NCBI RefSeq assembly: GCF_006716565.1
Contig: NZ_VFPG01000001.1
Coordinates: 1,922,001-1,986,000, forward strand
From: Nocardia bhagyanarayanae
Lineage (GTDB): Bacteria; Actinomycetota; Actinomycetes; Mycobacteriales; Mycobacteriaceae
Direction of reading: 5' to 3'
Length of the DNA stretch: 64,000 bases
The position numbers and the translations under genes are program-made. Each line of letters begins with the position of its first letter. The stretch's first letter is position 1. Shown here piece after piece: positions 1 through 8,811 of this stretch. The notes below the pieces were generated by a model. The model worked only from the letters and a program-made list of their open reading frames with translations. It ran no database searches and was not told the DNA's origin.

Positions 1-828
<828 letters not shown>

Positions 829-922
829 ACTACGCGACTCAGGGGCGACTCATCCGCAAGGATGACGCGATCGACAACTTTGTAGTGACGCGCGACGCGC
901 GGTTTTGCGGAATGCTGGACCC

Positions 923-1867
923 ATGATCGAACTGAGGGGCCTGACCAAACATTACGGCCAGACCGCCGCGGTTCAGGATCTGTCCTTCACCGTGCGACCC
1001 GGACAGGTGACGGGCTTCCTGGGACCGAACGGCGCAGGCAAGTCCACGACGATGCGGATGATCCTGGGCCTCGACAAGCCGACCGCGGGTACCGCGCTCA
1101 TTCAGGGCAAGCAGTACCACGAGCTGGACCATCCGCTGCGGACCGTCGGCGCGCTGCTGGACGCCAAGTGGGTGCATCCGAACCGTTCGGCGCGTTCGCA
1201 CCTGCAATGGCTCGCGGCGTCCAACGGCATCGCCAAGTCCCGGGTGGACGAGGTGCTGCGGCTGGTCGGACTCTCCGAGGTCGCGGGCAAGAACGCGGGC
1301 GGTTTCTCGCTGGGCATGTCGCAGCGGCTCGGCCTGGCGGGCGCCCTGCTCGGCGATCCCGAGGTGCTGCTGTTCGACGAGCCGGTGAACGGCCTCGACC
1401 CGGAGGGCATCCTGTGGATCCGCCGGTTCATGCAGCGGCTGGCGGCCGAGGGGCGCACCGTGCTGGTCTCCAGCCACCTGCTTTCCGAGATGGCGCAGAC
1501 CGCCGAGCACCTGGTGGTGATCGGGCGCGGTCAGCTGATCGCCGACACCACCACGCGAGAGTTCATCGAGCGCGCCTCCGAGCAGTCGGTGCGGGTGCGC
1601 AGCCCGCAGCTCGACCAGCTGCGCAGCCTGCTCACATCCAACGGCATGACCGTCCGTGAGGACGGCGCGGGCGGGGACGGACCCGCGCTGCTCGTCGCGG
1701 GCGTCCCGAGCGACGCGGTCGGCAAACTGGCCGGCGCGAACGACATCACGCTGTTCGAGCTCTCGCCGCAGCGGGCCTCGCTGGAGGAGGCGTTCATGCG
1801 GATGACGGGTGGTTCGGTGCAGTACCACGGCGAAGGTTTCGATCAGGTGATGGGAGGTGCGCTCTGA
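923..1867 (+). CDS. ABC transporter ATP-binding protein (ABC-2/bacitracin-export type)
   Basis: 314-aa nucleotide-binding protein with Walker A G-P-N-G-A-G-K-S-T (about residue 40), a signature loop S-L-G-M-S-Q-R, Walker B V-L-L-F-D-E-P followed by N-G-L-D-P-E-G, and the switch histidine in V-S-S-H-L-L. The C-terminal ~90 residues are the extension usual in drug/bacitracin exporters. An in-frame TTG lies 18 bases upstream, but ATG 923 gives the usual N-terminus M-I-E-L-R-G-L-T-K. The TGA stop overlaps the ATG of the permease gene (TGATG), so the two form one transporter. The substrate cannot be told from sequence. Confidence 0.93.
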   Translation: MIELRGLTKHYGQTAAVQDLSFTVRPGQVTGFLGPNGAGKSTTMRMILGLDKPTAGTALIQGKQYHELDHPLRTVGALLDAKWVHPNRSARSHLQWLAASNGIAKSRVDEVLRLVGLSEVAGKNAGGFSLGMSQRLGLAGALLGDPEVLLFDEPVNGLDPEGILWIRRFMQRLAAEGRTVLVSSHLLSEMAQTAEHLVVIGRGQLIADTTTREFIERASEQSVRVRSPQLDQLRSLLTSNGMTVREDGAGGDGPALLVAGVPSDAVGKLAGANDITLFELSPQRASLEEAFMRMTGGSVQYHGEGFDQVMGGAL

Positions 1868-2667
1868 TGGGCGTGTTGGCAGCGGAACGAATCAAACTCA
1901 CCTCGACCAGGTCGCCCTGGTGGTGCGCCGCCCTGACGGTGGTCTTCGCCCTCGGCATCACCGCGCTGTTCAGCCTGCTGCTGAACGTGTCGATGAACGC
2001 CTACCAGGACGACCCGACGATCTCGCCGGAACCGCCGTACGCGGAGAACGTGATGGCGGGCCTCGGTATCACCGGCGTCTCGTTCATCCCCGGCTTCGGC
2101 TACATCCTGATCATGATCCTGGCCGCGTTGGCGGTGACGAGCGAATACCGCTTCGGCACCATCAAGGCCACCTTCCTCGCCGCGCCCCACCGTTCCACGG
2201 TGCTGGTCACCAAGGCGAGCATGATCGCGGTCGGCGCCGCGGTGCTCTCCGCGATCCTGACCTTCCTCAGCTTCCTCATCCTGAAGGCGCTGACCGACAG
2301 CGATGTCGGCAGCAAGCTCAGCCTGACCGACGGCGACCTGAAGGTCTTCTACGCGGTCCCGATCTTCGCCGCGCTGGTCGTGTTCCTCTCGGTGGGCGTC
2401 GGCGCCCTGGTCCGGCAGTCGGCGGGCGCGCTGTCGCTGCTGATCGTCTGGCCGGTGCTGATCGAGCCGATCATCGGCGCGTTCGGCAAGTACGGCCGCA
2501 ACATCCAGGTGTTCCTGCCCTTCCAGAACGCGAACCGCTTCCTCGGACTCGAGGACACCGGATTGCCGTGGCACTGGGGCGCCTGGCCCGCGCTGCTCTA
2601 CTTCGCGGCCTTCGTCGCCATCGTGTTCGGCGCGGCCCTGGTCGTGGTGAACAAGCGCGACGCCTGA
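1867..2667 (+). CDS. ABC-2 type transporter permease
   Basis: 266-aa integral membrane protein, the partner of the ATPase ending at its start codon. About six hydrophobic segments are visible: one near residues 20-42, one near 75-95 (F-G-Y-I-L-I-M-I-L-A-A-L-A-V), then S-E-Y-R-F-G-T-I-K-A-T, which is the amphipathic E-x-R-x-G-T motif of ABC-2 permeases. Further segments follow around 120-145, 165-190, 195-210 and 240-262. It is probably an exporter of a lipid, drug or peptide. A strong hairpin about 120 bases after the stop suggests that the two-gene unit ends there. Confidence 0.88.
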   Translation: MGVLAAERIKLTSTRSPWWCAALTVVFALGITALFSLLLNVSMNAYQDDPTISPEPPYAENVMAGLGITGVSFIPGFGYILIMILAALAVTSEYRFGTIKATFLAAPHRSTVLVTKASMIAVGAAVLSAILTFLSFLILKALTDSDVGSKLSLTDGDLKVFYAVPIFAALVVFLSVGVGALVRQSAGALSLLIVWPVLIEPIIGAFGKYGRNIQVFLPFQNANRFLGLEDTGLPWHWGAWPALLYFAAFVAIVFGAALVVVNKRDA

Positions 2668-2786
2668 GACAACCGAAGACTGCCCGAGCTGCCTTCCCTC
2701 GCCGCTCGGGCTCGGGGGACGCGACCTTGTCGGGAGGTCCGCGTACCCGGTAGCACTGCCCGCCACTGCCCGGCGGACCGTGCGGG

Positions 2787-2835
2787 CCACCGGCCCGGCG
2801 CCCGAAGAAATCCCCCTTCGGCGCCGGGCCGGTGG
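2787..2835 (+). terminator. Strong hairpin terminator after the ABC exporter
   Basis: A perfect 16-bp inverted repeat (arms 2787-2802 and 2820-2835, outer bases CCACCGGCCCGGCGCC) surrounds a 17-base AT-richer loop. There is no long T run, which is usual for high-GC actinobacterial terminators. It lies in the 413-bp gap (2668-3080) between the permease and the cyclase. The rest of that gap shows no gene. Confidence 0.7.
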
Positions 2836-3080
2836 TGCTTGTGCATACCCGTTCGGGGAGCGGTAGGACGGGCTCGTCCGGCCTGCTCCCCATGTGCCCT
2901 CCGTCACTATCGAAATGCTGATACCGGCAGTAGCATTAACTTGGATTCGGCAACCATCTCGCTATCGGTCTGCAAACCGGTCGGGATGGTCGCTCCGTCC
3001 GATCGGGAGGCGGCGGGAGGTGTCGGGTGGCGATCGCGAGTAGGCAGCAGCGGGCCGCGTGGCTGAGATACGCTCGGGGC

Positions 3081-4004
3081 GTGAGTGATACACCTTCCGG
3101 CGGTGCCGAGCCGGGGTCGCGGCCGGAGGACAACGGCGGTGTCGAACCCGAGGTCGTGATTCCGCTGGTGCCCGCCGAGGAGGCGGGCGGCGCCCGGCGT
3201 TCGGGGCCGAATCTTCGCAAGGCGCAGATCTCCGCGCTGATGAACGCGGCCAACCAGCGGCCGGACCTGATCGGGGTGCTGCGCAAGGCGCGTGAACAAC
3301 TTCCGGGTGACCCGTCCTTCGGTGATCCGCTGTCGGTCAGCGGGCCGGGCGGCGCCCGCGCGGTCGCGAGGGCCGCCGACAAGCTGGTCGGCGACACCCC
3401 GAGCGCGGCGCGCGAGATCGGCTTCGGCGCGCTTCAGGTCTGGCAGGCCATGCTGGAGCGGGTCGGCCGGGGCAAAGGTAGCGAAGAAATAACTGTCATG
3501 TTCACCGACCTGGTTGCCTTCTCCAGTTGGTCGCTGACAGCGGGCGACGAGGCGACGCTCGAACTGCTCCGCGAGGTCGCCAAGGCCATCGAACCGCCGA
3601 TCGCCGAACGCGGCGGCCGGGTGGTGAAGCGCATGGGCGACGGGCTCATGGCCGTGTTCCCCTCGGCCGACCGCGCTGTGCGCGCCGCGATGCAGGCTAG
3701 GCGCAACCTGGCCGAGATCGATTTGCGCGGCTATCGCCCGCGGATGCGGATGGGACTGCACACCGGCTCGCCGCGCGAGATCGGCGGCGACTGGCTCGGC
3801 GTCGACGTCACCATCGCCGCGCGCGTCATGGAAGCGGGCGGCAACGGCAACACCATGATCTCCGAGGCCACCCTCCAGTCCCTGGAGCCGGAAACGCTCG
3901 CGGAACTGGGCTTGACCGTCAAGCCCTACCGACGCAGTTTCTTCGCGGCCCCGCTCAGCGGCGTCCCGGAAGACCTGCGCATCTTCCGGTTGTCGAGGAA
4001 CTGA
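3081..4004 (+). CDS. Class III adenylate/guanylate cyclase with N-terminal extension
   Basis: 307-aa protein whose residues ~140-300 form a class III nucleotidyl cyclase domain converting ATP (or GTP) to a cyclic nucleotide. The first metal-binding aspartate is D143 in M-F-T-D-L and the second is D187 in K-R-M-G-D-G, just after the purine-binding lysine. The transition-state pair Asn/Arg reads T244 and R248 (V-T-I-A-A-R), so the Asn is replaced by Thr. Residues 1-130 are soluble, with no membrane segment and no domain I recognise; they may be regulatory. GTG 3081 was chosen because the in-frame GTG at 3027 would add 18 uncharacteristic residues. Confidence 0.88.
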   Translation: MSDTPSGGAEPGSRPEDNGGVEPEVVIPLVPAEEAGGARRSGPNLRKAQISALMNAANQRPDLIGVLRKAREQLPGDPSFGDPLSVSGPGGARAVARAADKLVGDTPSAAREIGFGALQVWQAMLERVGRGKGSEEITVMFTDLVAFSSWSLTAGDEATLELLREVAKAIEPPIAERGGRVVKRMGDGLMAVFPSADRAVRAAMQARRNLAEIDLRGYRPRMRMGLHTGSPREIGGDWLGVDVTIAARVMEAGGNGNTMISEATLQSLEPETLAELGLTVKPYRRSFFAAPLSGVPEDLRIFRLSRN

Positions 4005-4023
4005 GCGGCTCGCCGGTCGAGCG

Positions 4024-4182
4024 TTAGACGAAGCCCCAGGCGATGGCGCCACCCGCGGCGAGTACGGCGCAAACCGCGAGGGAGATGGCGAGCGGGCGGG
4101 AGGTCTTCCACGTGGAGTACGCGCCGCCGATCAGGAAGCCGGACAGGGCGAGCAGCAGGACCACGGTGACGTCGGTGGACAT
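4024..4182 (-). CDS. Small membrane protein (52 aa), function unknown
   Basis: Begins at ATG 4182 (M-S-T-D-V-T-V-V-L-L-L-A-L-S-G-F). It has two hydrophobic helices, residues ~4-22 and ~32-50, joined by a basic loop A-Y-S-T-W-K-T-S-R. It is convergent with the cyclase, the stops lying 20 bp apart. Small conserved two-helix proteins of this look are common in Nocardia and Mycobacterium, but I do not recognise a function. In-frame sequence upstream of ATG 4182 is low-complexity and unlikely to be coding. Confidence 0.65.
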   Translation of the reverse strand: MSTDVTVVLLLALSGFLIGGAYSTWKTSRPLAISLAVCAVLAAGGAIAWGFV

Positions 4183-4247
4183 AGGGCCATTCTGCTGGGT
4201 CTGCCCGGCTGCCACTGCGGAGGGGTCTGACCTGCTGCAACTATTAA

Positions 4248-4263
4248 CAAGCACGCGCGCTTG
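4248..4263. promoter_or_regulatory. Palindrome upstream of the acyl-CoA operon (candidate TetR operator or hairpin)
   Basis: Near-perfect 16-bp palindrome with arms CAAGC and GCTTG around a GC-rich centre, followed on the plus strand by a run of six T. It lies 70 bp before the first gene of the 4.3-12.8 kb operon, whose last linked gene encodes a TetR regulator. I infer an operator for that regulator. The T run means that it could instead act as an intrinsic terminator. Confidence 0.45.
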
Positions 4264-4333
4264 ATTTTTTCCCGGGTGGATGTGATGCTGAATTCCGGAA
4301 CGCGAACTCCACCGCAAGGGAGGCCTCCGGCTG

Positions 4334-6049
4334 ATGAGTAAGTTGGCCGCCGATCCGGATGTCATCCGCATCGGCAACTGTTCCGGGTTCTACGGTGATC
4401 GGCTCAGCGCCATGCGCGAGATGCTCGAAGGCGGGCAGCTCGACGTGCTCACCGGCGACTATCTCGCCGAGCTCACCATGTTGATCCTGGGCAGGGACCG
4501 GATGAAGGACCCGAGCCTCGGCTACGCCAAGACCTTCGTCAAGCAGATCGAGGACTGCCTCGGGCTCGCGCTGGAACGCAACGTGCAGATCGTCGCCAAC
4601 GCGGGCGGTCTGAACCCGGCCGGGCTGGCCGAGAAGCTGCGCAAGGTGGCCGCCGATCTCGGGCTCGACGCCAAGATCGCACACGTCGAGGGCGACGATC
4701 TGCTTTCGCGCGCAAGCGAACTCGGACTCGGAAGCCCGCTCACGGCGAATGCCTACCTCGGCGCGTGGGGCATCGTCGAATGCCTGAACGCGGGCGCGGA
4801 CATCGTCGTCACCGGCCGGGTCACCGACGCCTCGGTGATCGTCGGCCCGGCGGCCGCGCACTTCGGTTGGGGACGAACGGATTACGACGCGCTCGCGGGC
4901 GCGGTCGTCGCGGGTCACGTCATCGAGTGCAGCACCCAGGCGACCGGCGGCAACTACGCCTTCTTCACCGAACTCGCCGATCTCGGCAGGCCCGGCTTCC
5001 CGATCGCCGAGATCCGCCGCGACGGCAGCAGCGTGATCACCAAGCACGAGGGCACCGGCGGCGCGGTCACGGTCGACACGGTCGAGGCGCAGCTGATGTA
5101 CGAGATCCAGGGCGCGCGCTACGCGGGCCCGGACGTCACGACGCGGCTCGACACCATCCGGCTGACCCAGGAAGCCCCCGACCGCGTGCTCATCACCGGT
5201 GTCGCGGGCGAGGCGCCGCCGCCGCAGCTCAAGGTGTCGCTGAACACCCTCGGCGGCTTCCGCAACGAGATGGAATTCATCCTCACCGGTCTGGACATCG
5301 AGGCGAAAGCCGCACTGGCGCAACGTCAGCTGGAATCCTGGCTGCCGGTGCGCCCGGCCGAGCTGGAGTGGACCCTCGCCCGGCTGGACCGGCCGGACGC
5401 CGACACCGAGGAGCAGGCCAGCGCGCTGCTGCGCTGCGTGGTCCGCGACCCGGATCCGAACAAGGTCGGCCGCGCCTTCTCCAGCGTCGCGGTGGAACTG
5501 GCCCTGGCGAGCTACCCGGGATGCAGCTTCACCGCCGTGCCGGGAAACGGCTCGCCGTACGGCGTGTACACGCCCGGTTTCGTGGACGCCACCGAGGTGC
5601 CGCACACCGCGGTGCTGGCGGACGGCTCCCGTATCGAGGTAACGCCCGCAGCGGAAACCCTGGCACTGGAAGACGTTCCGGAGCCGGGTCTTCCTGAGCC
5701 GTTGCCCGCCAACGAGACTCGCCGCGCACCGCTCGGCGCCGTCGCACTGGCCCGCAGCGGCGACAAGGGCGGTGACGCGAACATCGGCGTCTGGGTGCGC
5801 ACCGACGAGCAGTGGCGCTGGCTGGTGCACACGCTCACCGTCGAGCGGATGAAGGAACTGCTGCCGGAGGCCGCGCCGCTCACCGTCACCAGGCACGTGC
5901 TGCCGAACCTGCGCGCCGTGAACTTCATCATCTCCGGCCTGCTCGGCAAGGGTGTGGCCTACCAGGCCCGCTTCGATCCGCAGGCCAAGGGGCTCGGCGA
6001 ATGGCTGCGCTCCCGTCACCTCGATATCCCCGTGGAGCTGCTCTCATGA
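4334..6049 (+). CDS. AtuA-like protein (DUF1446 plus C-terminal AtuA-like domain)
   Basis: 571-aa protein. Residues 1-~455 match the DUF1446/AtuA family (N-C-S-G-F-Y-G-D-R near the start, then L-T-G-D-Y-L-A-E-L-T-M, N-A-G-G-L-N-P, V-V-T-G-R-V-T-D-A-S and E-C-S-T-Q-A-T-G-G-N-Y). The last ~105 residues carry the small AtuA-like domain with A-R-S-G-D-K-G-G-D-A-N-I-G, so both parts usual for the family are fused. AtuA is essential for citronellol/geraniol use in Pseudomonas, but its chemistry is not settled. A good ribosome site (AAGGGAGG) precedes ATG 4334. The stop overlaps the next start by 4 bp. First gene of a six-gene catabolic operon. Confidence 0.88.
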   Translation: MSKLAADPDVIRIGNCSGFYGDRLSAMREMLEGGQLDVLTGDYLAELTMLILGRDRMKDPSLGYAKTFVKQIEDCLGLALERNVQIVANAGGLNPAGLAEKLRKVAADLGLDAKIAHVEGDDLLSRASELGLGSPLTANAYLGAWGIVECLNAGADIVVTGRVTDASVIVGPAAAHFGWGRTDYDALAGAVVAGHVIECSTQATGGNYAFFTELADLGRPGFPIAEIRRDGSSVITKHEGTGGAVTVDTVEAQLMYEIQGARYAGPDVTTRLDTIRLTQEAPDRVLITGVAGEAPPPQLKVSLNTLGGFRNEMEFILTGLDIEAKAALAQRQLESWLPVRPAELEWTLARLDRPDADTEEQASALLRCVVRDPDPNKVGRAFSSVAVELALASYPGCSFTAVPGNGSPYGVYTPGFVDATEVPHTAVLADGSRIEVTPAAETLALEDVPEPGLPEPLPANETRRAPLGAVALARSGDKGGDANIGVWVRTDEQWRWLVHTLTVERMKELLPEAAPLTVTRHVLPNLRAVNFIISGLLGKGVAYQARFDPQAKGLGEWLRSRHLDIPVELLS

Positions 6050-7209
6050 CCAGTGCCGTAGTCAGTCCGTGGAATACGCCGGAGCGGCGCGAATTGCGCG
6101 CCACCGTGCGCGGTTTCGTCGAGCGCGAGATCCTGCCGTACCTCGACCAGTGGGAGCGCGACGGCGAGATCCCGCGCGAGCTGCACAAGAAGGCGGGCGC
6201 GCTCGGCCTGCTCGGCATCCAGTTCCCCGAGTCGGCGGGCGGCTCCGGCGGTGACGGTGTCGACGCCATGATCGTCTGCGAGGAGATGCACCAGGCGGGC
6301 GCCTCCGGCGGCCTGTTCGCCTCGCTGTTCACCTGCGGCATCTCGGTGCCGCACATCATCGCCTCCGGCAACGAGGACCTGATCGAGCGCTTCGCCCGCC
6401 CGACCCTGGCCGGTGAGAAGATCGGCTCGCTGGCCATCACCGAGCCGGGCGGCGGCTCCGACGTCGGCCACCTCACCACCACCGCGCGCCGCGACGGCGA
6501 CCACTACATCGTCAACGGCGCGAAGACCTACATCACCTCCGGCGTCCGTGCCGACTTCGTGGTCACCGCGGTGCGCACCGGCGGCCCCGGCTCGGGCGGC
6601 ATCTCGCTGCTCGTGGTGGAGAAGGGCACGCCAGGGTTCACCGTCAGCCGGAAGCTGGACAAGATGGGCTGGCGCGCCTCCGACACCGCGGAACTGTCCT
6701 ACGTGGACGTGCGGGTACCGGTGGAGAATCTGGTGGGCCCGGAGAACTCCGGTTTCTATCAGATCGCGGGCGCGTTCGTCAGCGAGCGGGTCGGCCTCGC
6801 CGTGCAGGCGTACTCGCAGGCGCAGCGCTGCCTCGAGCTGACCCTCGAGTGGGTGCGCAACCGCGAGACCTTCGGCCGCCCGCTGATCAGCAGGCAGGCC
6901 GTGCAGAACACGGTGACCGCGATGGCGCGCCGCATCGACGTCGCCCGCGTCTACACCCGGGATGTGGTGCAGCGCAGCGCCAATGGCGAGACCGACCTGA
7001 TCGCCGAGGTGTGCTTCGCCAAGAACACCGCCGTCGAGGCGGGCGAGTGGGTGGCCAACCAGGCCGTTCAGCTCTTCGGCGGCCTCGGTTACATGCGCGA
7101 GTCCGAGGTGGAGCGCCAGTACCGTGACATCCGCATCCTCGGCATCGGCGGTGGCACCACCGAGATCTTGACCGCACTCGCCGCCAAACGATTGGGGTAC
7201 CAGGCATGA
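6046..7209 (+). CDS. Acyl-CoA dehydrogenase (branched-chain type)
   Basis: 387-aa FAD enzyme of the acyl-CoA dehydrogenase fold that introduces an alpha-beta double bond into an acyl-CoA. FAD/substrate motifs I-T-E-P-G-G-G-S-D and I-T-S-G, and the C-terminal I-G-G-G-T-T-E-I, are visible. The C-terminal glutamate used by medium-chain enzymes (E-G-T) is absent. E247 (S-E-R-V-G) sits where isovaleryl-CoA dehydrogenase has its base E254, which points to a branched substrate such as citronellyl- or isovaleryl-CoA. ATG 6046 overlaps the AtuA-like stop (ATGA), and the stop overlaps the carboxylase start in the same way. Confidence 0.92.
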   Translation: MTSAVVSPWNTPERRELRATVRGFVEREILPYLDQWERDGEIPRELHKKAGALGLLGIQFPESAGGSGGDGVDAMIVCEEMHQAGASGGLFASLFTCGISVPHIIASGNEDLIERFARPTLAGEKIGSLAITEPGGGSDVGHLTTTARRDGDHYIVNGAKTYITSGVRADFVVTAVRTGGPGSGGISLLVVEKGTPGFTVSRKLDKMGWRASDTAELSYVDVRVPVENLVGPENSGFYQIAGAFVSERVGLAVQAYSQAQRCLELTLEWVRNRETFGRPLISRQAVQNTVTAMARRIDVARVYTRDVVQRSANGETDLIAEVCFAKNTAVEAGEWVANQAVQLFGGLGYMRESEVERQYRDIRILGIGGGTTEILTALAAKRLGYQA

Positions 7210-8804
7210 CGACCTTGCGCAGCACCCTCGACAGCGGTTCGGCGGAGTACGCCGCCGCCGCCGAGGCGATGAACACCAAGCTCGCCGAGATCGGCGCCGA
7301 ATTCGCCAAGAACGTCGCGGGCGGCGGTCCGGACAAGATGGCGCGGCACCGCAAGCGCGGCAAGCTGACCGCGCGCGAACGCATCGAGCTGCTCATCGAC
7401 GAGGACTCGCCGTTCCTCGAGCTGTGCCCGCTCGCCGCGTGGGGCAGCGACTTCCACGTGGGCGGCAGCGTCATCGCGGGCATCGGCATCGTCGAGGGCG
7501 TCGAATGCATGATCGTGGCGCCGGATCCCACCGTGCGCGGCGGCACCTCGAACCCGTGGACATTGCGCAAGAACCTGCGCATGAACGACATCGCCATGGA
7601 GAACCGGCTGCCGGTGATCGGGCTCGTGGAGTCCGGCGGCGCCGACTTGCCCACGCAGAAAGAGGTTTTCGTCCCCGGCGGCCGGATGTTCCGCGACCTG
7701 ACGAAGCTCTCCGCGATGGGCATCCCGACCATCGCGCTGGTGTTCGGCAACTCCACGGCGGGCGGCGCGTACGTCCCCGGCATGTCCGACTACACGGTGA
7801 TGATCAAGGAGCGCTCCAAGGTGTTCCTCGGCGGTCCGCCGCTGGTGAAGATGGCCACCGGCGAGGAGTCCGACGACGAATCCCTCGGTGGCGCCGAAAT
7901 GCACGCTCGGACTTCGGGTCTGGCCGACTATCTGGCCGTCGACGAGCAGGACGCGATCCGCATCGGCCGCTCCATCGTCAAGCGCCTGAACTGGAAGAAG
8001 CAGGGTCCCGCGCCGCGCGCGGAAGTGATCGAGCCGCTGTTCGACCAGGAGGAGCTGCTCGGCATCGTCCCCTCGGATCTGAAGATCCCGTTCGACCCGC
8101 GCGAAGTGATCGCCCGCGTCGTGGACGGCTCCGATTTCGACGAGTTCAAGCCGCTGTACGGCAGCAGCTTGGTCACGGGATGGGCGGAGCTGCACGGCTA
8201 TCCGGTCGGCATCCTGGCCAACGCCCGTGGCGTCCTGTTCTCCGAGGAGGCGCAGAAGGCCGCGCAGTTCATCCAGCTGGCCAACCAGTCGGACACGCCA
8301 CTGTTGTTCCTGCACAACACCACCGGCTACATGGTCGGCAAGGAGTTCGAGCAGAAGGGCATCATCAAGCACGGCGCGATGATGATCAACGCGGTGTCCA
8401 ACTCGAAGGTGCCGCACATCTCGCTGCTGATGGGCGCCTCCTACGGCGCGGGCCACTACGGCATGTGCGGTCGCGCCTACGATCCGCGCTTCGTCTTCGC
8501 CTGGCCCAGTGCGAAATCCGCGGTCATGGGCGGCGCGCAGCTGGCCGGTGTCATCTCCATCGTCGGCCGCGCCGCCGCCGAGGCCAAGGGCATGCCGTTC
8601 GACGAGGAGGCCGACGCGGGCATGCGCGCCATGATCGAGGCGCAGATCGAGGCCGAGTCGCTGCCGATGTTCATGTCGGGCAGGCTCTACGACGACGGCG
8701 TCATCGACCCCCGCGACACCCGCACGGTATTGGGCATGGCGCTTTCGGCCATCCACAATGCCCCGATCAAGGGCGCCGAGGGCTTCGGCGTCTTCCGGAT
8801 GTGA
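7206..8804 (+). CDS. Acyl-CoA carboxylase beta subunit (carboxyltransferase), geranyl-/methylcrotonyl-CoA type
   Basis: 532-aa carboxyltransferase that moves CO2 from carboxybiotin to an enoyl-CoA. Both halves of the crotonase-like fold are present, with A-R-H-R-K-R-G-K-L-T-A-R-E-R near the N-terminus, the oxyanion regions G-N-S-T-A-G-G-A-Y and G-A-S-Y-G-A-G-H-Y-G-M, and a normal length. From memory, the stretch S-D-Y-T-V-M and G-G-A-E-M-H plus S-G-L-A-D-Y-L look closer to AtuC (geranyl-CoA) than to LiuB (methylcrotonyl-CoA). This is not an alignment. It pairs with the biotin-carrying subunit 7 bp downstream. Confidence 0.9.
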   Translation: MTTLRSTLDSGSAEYAAAAEAMNTKLAEIGAEFAKNVAGGGPDKMARHRKRGKLTARERIELLIDEDSPFLELCPLAAWGSDFHVGGSVIAGIGIVEGVECMIVAPDPTVRGGTSNPWTLRKNLRMNDIAMENRLPVIGLVESGGADLPTQKEVFVPGGRMFRDLTKLSAMGIPTIALVFGNSTAGGAYVPGMSDYTVMIKERSKVFLGGPPLVKMATGEESDDESLGGAEMHARTSGLADYLAVDEQDAIRIGRSIVKRLNWKKQGPAPRAEVIEPLFDQEELLGIVPSDLKIPFDPREVIARVVDGSDFDEFKPLYGSSLVTGWAELHGYPVGILANARGVLFSEEAQKAAQFIQLANQSDTPLLFLHNTTGYMVGKEFEQKGIIKHGAMMINAVSNSKVPHISLLMGASYGAGHYGMCGRAYDPRFVFAWPSAKSAVMGGAQLAGVISIVGRAAAEAKGMPFDEEADAGMRAMIEAQIEAESLPMFMSGRLYDDGVIDPRDTRTVLGMALSAIHNAPIKGAEGFGVFRM

Positions 8805-8811
8805 GGCAGCC

